DNA of 38,084 nt from Spirochaetales bacterium (GTDB lineage: Bacteria > Spirochaetota > Spirochaetia > SZUA-6 > RPPD01): assembly GCA_016934415.1 (NCBI GenBank), contig JAFGSW010000013.1:1-38084 (forward strand), in the 5' to 3' direction. The notes beneath the pieces were generated by a model. It saw only the letters and a list, made by a program, of their open reading frames with translations, was not told the origin of the DNA and searched no databases. Position 1 is the first letter of the stretch, and each line of letters begins with the position of its first letter. Positions 33,566 through 38,084 of the stretch are shown here, in pieces. The position numbers and the translations under genes are program-made.

Positions 33566-35530
33566 TTACTTCGTCATTTCAAGTACTCTGATCACTTCGG
33601 CCAGACTCCATGCTTGGGCCGGACAGCCTCCCGGCCGGTGGGGCGGGACTGCGTCAAAGAGCTCATCCACATGACCGATACAGCCGTCGCCGGGGTGATT
33701 CTCCCAAAGGCGGGAGAAAGTGCTTTTTAACTGTTTTTTCACCGTTTCCGCGTCCTCCGCGTGCTGAAGCGCGGCGTCGCAATAGATGCCGATTAGCCAG
33801 GGCCAGACCGGGCCCTGGTGGTAGGCGCGGTCCCGCTTGTCCTGATTCCCTCCGTATTCGGGTACAAAGGCGGGATCGCGGGGAGACAGGGTGCGCAACC
33901 CGTACGGCGTGACCAGGTGCAGCTTGACGGTTTCGAGCGCCTGCCGGGCCCGCTCGGTCGAGACGGCGCAGGCCGGCAGGCCGAGGGCGAAAAGCTGGTT
34001 GGGCCTGATGCTCCGGTCCCTGTCCTCGGGCGAGCGGTACACGTCGTACAGGCAGGCGTCTTCCTCGTTCCAAAACCTTTTTTCGAAGTTCTCCTCGAAA
34101 AGCCTGCGCAGGCGGGAGAAGACCGCCGCCCGTTTCGGTTCGAGATCCGATCCGAATTCTTCGAGAAGGAAGACGAGGGCATTGTGGTAGAGGGCGTTGA
34201 TCTCCACGGCCGCGCCGTGCCTGGGCGTAACGGGCGTCCCCTTCACTTGGGCGTCCATCCAGGTGAGTTGGGTCTGTTCGCTTCCGCCGAAAACGAACCC
34301 CTCCTCGCTGATGCGTCCGACGCCCGACCGCCCCTCCGCGAAGGCGGCGAGCATCCTCACCATCACCGGCACAAGCTTCTTCAGCACTCCCGCCCGGTCG
34401 CCCGAGGCGGCCAGGTAGCGCTGAACGGCCCGATAAAAGAGAAAGACCGTATCCAGGGAATTATAGGCGCGGTCGTCGTTCGGGGCCCTGGTATTGGGCA
34501 GCAAGCCGTCCTTCTCGTAGCCGGCGATCCGACAGAGGAAGGAGAAGGATTCGATGAATCGGCCCCGACTCAAGAGCAAGCCGGGCAGCGAGATCAGGGC
34601 GTCCCGGCCCCATTCATTCGGAAACCAGGGGAAGCCGGCGAGAATGCCCGACGGGGAATCGATGACGTACTGTTCGGCCTGGAGTTTCAGGTCCACGAGG
34701 GGGGCGGACTCGCGGGAGAAGGCGTCTCCGGCGCGGCGGAGACGGGTGATCTCGCGATCCCAAGCCGCCTCGAGAACGGCCGGTTTTGCCGTATCGAGCC
34801 CGGCCCGCACGATCACCGCCTCTCCCGGCTTCAACTTCACCTCGAACACTCCCGGGCTGAAGAGATCTTCGGAAAAATCGTAGCCCCGCGCCCGCTCCTC
34901 GGGGTAGGTGAAGTTTTTCCACCAGTCGGGCGAGGGGTAGAATACCGATCGGCGGGATGTCTGGATAAAAAGAGGCGGAAGAGCGGGGTAGGGATCGATT
35001 TTGAACCCGTGGTGTTCGAAAAAAGTGCGGGGCCGCAAATCCGCGTTCTGGCGGGTCAGCGCGTGCGCGTCCCGGTAGGCGAGGAACGGCGTCAGCTTGA
35101 GGGTGACCGTTTTGGGGGCGGCGACGAGCTCGTAGCGCGCGAGAACGGCGGCCGCGCCGCGCGGCATGAGGATGCTCTTTTTAAGCTGGATGTTTCCGCC
35201 GTTGACGTCGAAGACCGTCGTCGGGTATCGGTCAACTTCCACCGTTCGGATGAAGCGGAAACCTTCTGGAAAAACGGTGTCCGGGAAGATATTGGTGGAA
35301 AGATCGTACTGGTGCGACCCGGCGAGCATGGAAAGCTCGATTTTAGAGAGGAGCATGTTGATCCGGCCGCTTTTCACGTCCGGCAGGGCGAGCAGGCCGT
35401 GGTATTTGCGTGTCAGGCAGTCCGGCAGCGTACCGCAGGCGAAGCCTCCGGCGCCATTGGTGAGCAGATACTCGCGGGACAGCCAATACTCGACGGACGC
35501 ATCTTCAAGGCTATTGAACTGAAATTTCAT
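33566..35530 (-). CDS. Glycogen debranching enzyme (amylo-alpha-1,6-glucosidase, GH133)
   Basis: This enzyme removes alpha-1,6 branch points so that phosphorylase can continue. The 654-residue product has an N-terminal GDE_N-type beta-domain (about 1-270: EYLLTNGAGGFACGTL, TRKYHGLL) and a C-terminal (alpha/alpha)6 domain (about 290-654) with GFPWFPNEWGRDALISLPGL, APNDDRAYNSLDTVFLFY and QGPVWPWLIGIY. GGAGAGGG ten bases before the ATG supports the start. It is the first gene of the - strand glycogen operon. A copy of its last 24 codons lies just downstream. Confidence 0.93.
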   Translation of the reverse strand: MKFQFNSLEDASVEYWLSREYLLTNGAGGFACGTLPDCLTRKYHGLLALPDVKSGRINMLLSKIELSMLAGSHQYDLSTNIFPDTVFPEGFRFIRTVEVDRYPTTVFDVNGGNIQLKKSILMPRGAAAVLARYELVAAPKTVTLKLTPFLAYRDAHALTRQNADLRPRTFFEHHGFKIDPYPALPPLFIQTSRRSVFYPSPDWWKNFTYPEERARGYDFSEDLFSPGVFEVKLKPGEAVIVRAGLDTAKPAVLEAAWDREITRLRRAGDAFSRESAPLVDLKLQAEQYVIDSPSGILAGFPWFPNEWGRDALISLPGLLLSRGRFIESFSFLCRIAGYEKDGLLPNTRAPNDDRAYNSLDTVFLFYRAVQRYLAASGDRAGVLKKLVPVMVRMLAAFAEGRSGVGRISEEGFVFGGSEQTQLTWMDAQVKGTPVTPRHGAAVEINALYHNALVFLLEEFGSDLEPKRAAVFSRLRRLFEENFEKRFWNEEDACLYDVYRSPEDRDRSIRPNQLFALGLPACAVSTERARQALETVKLHLVTPYGLRTLSPRDPAFVPEYGGNQDKRDRAYHQGPVWPWLIGIYCDAALQHAEDAETVKKQLKSTFSRLWENHPGDGCIGHVDELFDAVPPHRPGGCPAQAWSLAEVIRVLEMTK

Positions 35531-35602
35531 TGTGTGAATTCCCTCTCCAGAGAGCGTGATGTTTGAAAAGACCTAAATACAATATATAAAAAACAACGGT
35601 CC

Positions 35603-35618
35603 ATTTTCCAGGGAAAAT
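35603..35618. promoter_or_regulatory. Operator-like inverted repeat before the glycogen operon
   Basis: ATTTTCC (35603-35609) and GGAAAAT (35612-35618) form a 16-base near-palindrome with a two-base centre. It lies between the divergent debranching gene and the CsgG-like gene in an AT-rich region, 73 bases from the debranching start. A repressor or activator binding there is plausible but not shown. Confidence 0.3.
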
Positions 35619-35710
35619 TTAGCGGCTGTCGGTAAAAAATGAATAATTGAATTATCGGAATTCATTGGATATCATTTAAGATGATCCGTCTTCGGGGGAG
35701 GATTCTGCGT

Positions 35711-36570
35711 ATGAAACATCGAATCGTCGCCACGAGTCTCGGATTCTGTGTCCTTCTCTCCCTCTGCTCGTACGCTCAATTGGTTTCCTATTCGCGCGGG
35801 GACCGGGAAGGGTCTTCTTCTACCAAAGAGTTTGACGGATTCAACCCGGAAACCCCCGATCGGAAAGACGACAAGACGGCGGACGTCAGCGCCAAACGGC
35901 GACAAACCTCGGGCCGTTCCGCCGCCTCCCAGGACGACAATCGGCAATTCAATTATTTCATTCGTTTTCTTGAAGAATACAAAGACAGGGTGGCGGCGTA
36001 TCCCCTGCCCGTCCAGGAGAGGATCAAGCTTTTCAGCATCGGGACGGGCGACCTCGATCTCGACGGGGAATACGTTCTCCGGCCGGCCCGCTCGAGCAGG
36101 ATGAGGATTATTTCCAAGCCGTCGCCGGCGGGGAGGATATAACCGATACGCTGCAGAAGCTCTTCGAGGCCGCTTTCGCGAACCTGGCCGATTACTCGAG
36201 TCTGAGGCTCGCGGCCGGGACGAGGGTGACCGTCCTGCCCTTCGAGGCGGGCGAGGCGGCGCTCGCGTCACAGAGCGAATATTTCTCGGAGCAGTCCGTG
36301 CTCGCCATGGCGCAAAGCCGATTTTATAAGCTTCTCGAGCGCGAGCGGCTCCAGAAGGTGCTTGCGGAGCTCGAGTTCCAGCTCTCCGATTTGGCCGACG
36401 AAGGAAAGGCCGCCCGGGTGGGGAAACTCCTGGGCGCCGAGGTCCTCGTTTTGGGCAAGGTATACGCGGTGAAAAACGGCTACGAAATCTTCATCAAGCT
36501 GGTGTGGGTCGAGACCGCGGAAATCCTCGCCGTCACCAAGGTCAAGATCGACCGGGCGCTCGGTCTGTGA
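35711..36570 (+). pseudogene. Exported CsgG/FlgO-like protein, frameshifted
   Basis: The first frame (35711-36142) encodes a signal peptide (MKHRIVATSLGFCVLLSLCSYA) and a charged mature part. Good coding continues in the next frame from about 36080 (LEQDEDYFQAVAGGEDITDT) to the stop at 36570. The join needs one extra base near 36077-36090, in the GC-rich run CTCCGGCCGGCCCG; I see no slippery heptamer. The C-terminal part (YKLLERERLQKVLAELEFQLSDLAD...VGKLLGAEVLVLGKV) matches the CsgG/FlgO-type domain of secretion or flagellum-associated envelope proteins. GGGGGAGGA (35694-35702) is the ribosome binding site and argues against the upstream ATG at 35681. The shift may be a real mutation or a sequence error. 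The gene is divergent from the glycogen operon and convergent with folC. Confidence 0.7.
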
Positions 36571-36601
36571 CGGGGAGGAACGCGCCGCTCCGACTCGGCG
36601 G

Positions 36602-37933
36602 TCACCGGATTTTCCTCCCCAATGCCTTTTCAATTTCAGCAATGAAATAATACGATCCCGTGACAAGGATGGAGCGGCCGCTCCTCGCCTTCGCCATTGC
36701 CTCCCGCAGGGCTTCCCCGGGATCCTCACGGAACTCCACCCGCGGATGCACGCTCCGGAAAACCTCGAATACCGTATGCGGTTCGCTTTTCTTGAAGGTC
36801 CCAGGCGTCGAAACGACGATCCATTCGAAAAGTGGGGCGAGCGCGGCCGCCATGGCGGCGTATTTTTTGCCTTGGATCGCCGCGAACAACAGGACCCGCG
36901 GGGCGGGCAGCAGACGATCGACGAGAGCGGCGGTCCGCGCCACCGAGCCCGGCGTGTGGGCCCCGTCGCTGACGATGAGCGGACGGCGCCGGACAATCTC
37001 CATGCGACCCGGCAGGCGGGCCCGCGCCAGTCCTTTTTTCATCGCCCGGCGTCCGATGTCGGGAAAAAGGCGAGAGACGGCGAGGTACACCAGCGCGGCG
37101 TTTTCCGCCTGCGCCTCCCCCGCCATGGCGAGTGAAATCCTTTCGGGCTCGCGGCCGGCCAGTTTCAGCGCAACGCGGGTGCGGGAGATCGTCATGTGTT
37201 CGACGGCGACGGCGACGGCGTCGTCGACGAACTCTACAGGCGCGCCTCGGCCGCGGGCCGCGTCTTCGATCGTCCTTCTGGCCACGAGCGTCTGGGCGCT
37301 CGAGTAGACCGGAAGACCAGGCTTGACGATGCCGCATTTTTCGGCGGTGATTTTTTCGAGCGTGTTCCCCAGGATGTCCTCGTGCTCGAGCTCCATGAAG
37401 GTGAGGAGCGAGACGACGGGCGTGACGACGTTTGTCGCGTCCAGCCGCCCGCCCAGCCCGACCTCGAGGACGGCGTACCGGCACTTTTTTTCACGGAAAG
37501 CGAGAAAGCCTAAAAGGGTCATGATTTCGAAAAATGTCGGCCTGATGCCGCCCGGGAACCCATTCTCGGTGATCGGGTCGAGGGTGCGCTTGACCCTGTT
37601 GCACAGCGAGATGAAAAGGTGAAGACCGATGGGCTGGCGGTTGAGCCGAATACGCTCGCGGACATCGAGGATATGGGGCGATGTGAAAAGCCCGACTTTG
37701 TGTCCCGCCGCCTCCAGCACGGAAGCCGCCATGACCGCGGTCGAGCCCTTCCCTTTGGAGCCGGCGATATGGATGATTCCGAACGAGCGCTCCGGATGTC
37801 CGAACGTCTCGAGCAGAAACTCCATCCGGTCGAGGCGGTAGATTCGCTTGGTGAATGTATCCCTGCCCCGTTCGAGATTGATGAATGCGTTCAGGTATTC
37901 GTCGGCTTGTCGGGCGTTGGAAATCGGTTTCAT
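36602..37933 (-). CDS. folC: Folylpolyglutamate/dihydrofolate synthase
   Basis: FolC adds glutamate to dihydropteroate and folates in an ATP-dependent Mur-ligase-type reaction. The 443-residue product has the P-loop IHIAGSKGKGSTAVMAA (about 55-71), TSPHILDVRERIRLN, and LEVGLGGRLDATNVV with the metal-binding GRLDATN. The frame is open into the upstream tRNA, so the first 37 codons of the open frame are not coding. ATG 37933 is the first usable ATG after the tRNA and gives a normal N-terminus, although no Shine-Dalgarno is clear. It supplies folate cofactors also needed by a thymidylate-synthase-type enzyme elsewhere in the window. Confidence 0.93.
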   Translation of the reverse strand: MKPISNARQADEYLNAFINLERGRDTFTKRIYRLDRMEFLLETFGHPERSFGIIHIAGSKGKGSTAVMAASVLEAAGHKVGLFTSPHILDVRERIRLNRQPIGLHLFISLCNRVKRTLDPITENGFPGGIRPTFFEIMTLLGFLAFREKKCRYAVLEVGLGGRLDATNVVTPVVSLLTFMELEHEDILGNTLEKITAEKCGIVKPGLPVYSSAQTLVARRTIEDAARGRGAPVEFVDDAVAVAVEHMTISRTRVALKLAGREPERISLAMAGEAQAENAALVYLAVSRLFPDIGRRAMKKGLARARLPGRMEIVRRRPLIVSDGAHTPGSVARTAALVDRLLPAPRVLLFAAIQGKKYAAMAAALAPLFEWIVVSTPGTFKKSEPHTVFEVFRSVHPRVEFREDPGEALREAMAKARSGRSILVTGSYYFIAEIEKALGRKIR

Positions 37934-37995
37934 CGGCGCGAGCAAAAATTCGACTGCGAACGGAACGAATGAAGAATAGAATCGTCTCAGCGAGT

Positions 37996-38003
37996 AAAAA
38001 AAA
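37996..38003 (-). terminator. T run after tRNA-Leu
   Basis: Eight A residues on + (37996-38003) give a run of eight T on - directly after the tRNA 3' end. With the tRNA structure as the preceding stem this may end the tRNA transcript, leaving folC to readthrough or its own promoter. Confidence 0.45.
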
Positions 38004-38084
38004 TGCTGTGGAGAGGACTTGAACCTCCACGAGGGAACCCCCACTAGCCCCTCAAGCTAGCGTGTCTACCAAATTCCACCACCA
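38004..38084 (-). tRNA. tRNA-Leu (anticodon GAG), 5' end beyond the window
   Basis: Read on -, the sequence has a leucine-type D arm (GGTAGACACGC), an anticodon arm CTAGC TTGAGGG GCTAG with anticodon GAG (38053-38051), a long class II variable arm (GGGGGTTCCC), a T arm with TTCAAGT in the loop, and the acceptor 3' strand CCACAGC plus discriminator A. The expected 5' strand would be GCTGTGG; only its last three bases lie in the window, so about four bases are missing. CCA is not encoded. Confidence 0.93.

Noticed and set aside
33818..35566. 582-codon open frame on + opposite the debranching gene
   Set aside because: It is antisense to a clear GH133 gene, lacks family motifs and has shadow-type composition. 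The + frame at 30305-31852 opposite the GH57 and GT3-GT35 genes is rejected for the same reason.
37934..38044. N-terminal extension of folC
   Set aside because: The open frame runs through the tRNA-Leu on the same strand; the first 37 codons cannot be protein-coding.

Overview
The window is about 38 kb of moderately high-GC bacterial chromosome (my impression; not computed) that starts at the replication-initiation locus. The cell envelope looks Gram-negative: there is a YidC with a large periplasmic domain, a lipoprotein signal peptidase, a TPR lipoprotein and a barrel-like exported protein. The gene mix (dnaA-dnaN-recF-dciA-rpmH-rnpA-yidD-yidC-jag, a TraB/PrgY protein, a 7TM protein with an RsbW-like ATPase, a CsgG-like exported protein, a GH57/GT3-GT35 glycogen cluster) would fit Spirochaetota or a neighbouring deep lineage. 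That placement is an inference with low confidence.

Layout. 1-7960: origin region and core replication/translation/membrane-insertion genes, all on +. DnaA boxes flank dnaA, the dnaA-dnaN gap holds a trinucleotide-type direct repeat, a near-consensus promoter precedes rpmH, and a terminator follows jag. 7955-12477: mazG (-), then a + operon of a TPR lipoprotein, a TraB-family protein, a truncated copy of the start of lspA, and intact lspA. 12474-21742: a giant Lhr helicase (-), a RibD_C/DHFR-like reductase (-), an exported beta-helix protein (+), RecQ (-) and a small exported barrel-like protein (-). 21980-26468: a membrane protein with an RsbW-type ATPase (+), a variant nucleoside hydrolase (+), a thymidylate-synthase-family enzyme (+), a perfect 36-bp palindrome, and a SMUG1-type uracil-DNA glycosylase (-). 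26570-35530: a glycogen/alpha-glucan operon read on -, in the order debranching enzyme, GT4/GT5-like glycosyltransferase, GH57 amylase, then one 1421-residue protein that fuses a GT3 glycogen synthase to a GT35 phosphorylase. 35711-38084: a frameshifted exported CsgG-like gene (+), folC (-) and a tRNA-Leu(GAG) (-) cut by the window end.

How the genes work together. The first block supplies replication initiation, the sliding clamp, gap repair, helicase loading (DciA), RNase P protein, ribosomal protein L34 and the YidC/YidD/Jag membrane-protein insertion set. The glycogen operon has synthesis (GT3 and possibly the GT4/GT5-like enzyme), phosphorolysis (GT35), debranching and endo-hydrolysis. 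I see no branching enzyme or ADP-glucose pyrophosphorylase in the window. Nucleotide hygiene and repair recur: MazG, nucleoside hydrolase, thymidylate-synthase-like enzyme, SMUG1, Lhr and RecQ.

The least expected observations are two relics of partial tandem duplication (the 5' end of lspA and the 3' end of the debranching gene), the GT3-GT35 fusion, and the origin-like repeat in the dnaA-dnaN gap. I see no CRISPR array, rRNA, insertion sequence or prophage. I could not identify any clearly undescribed system from sequence alone.
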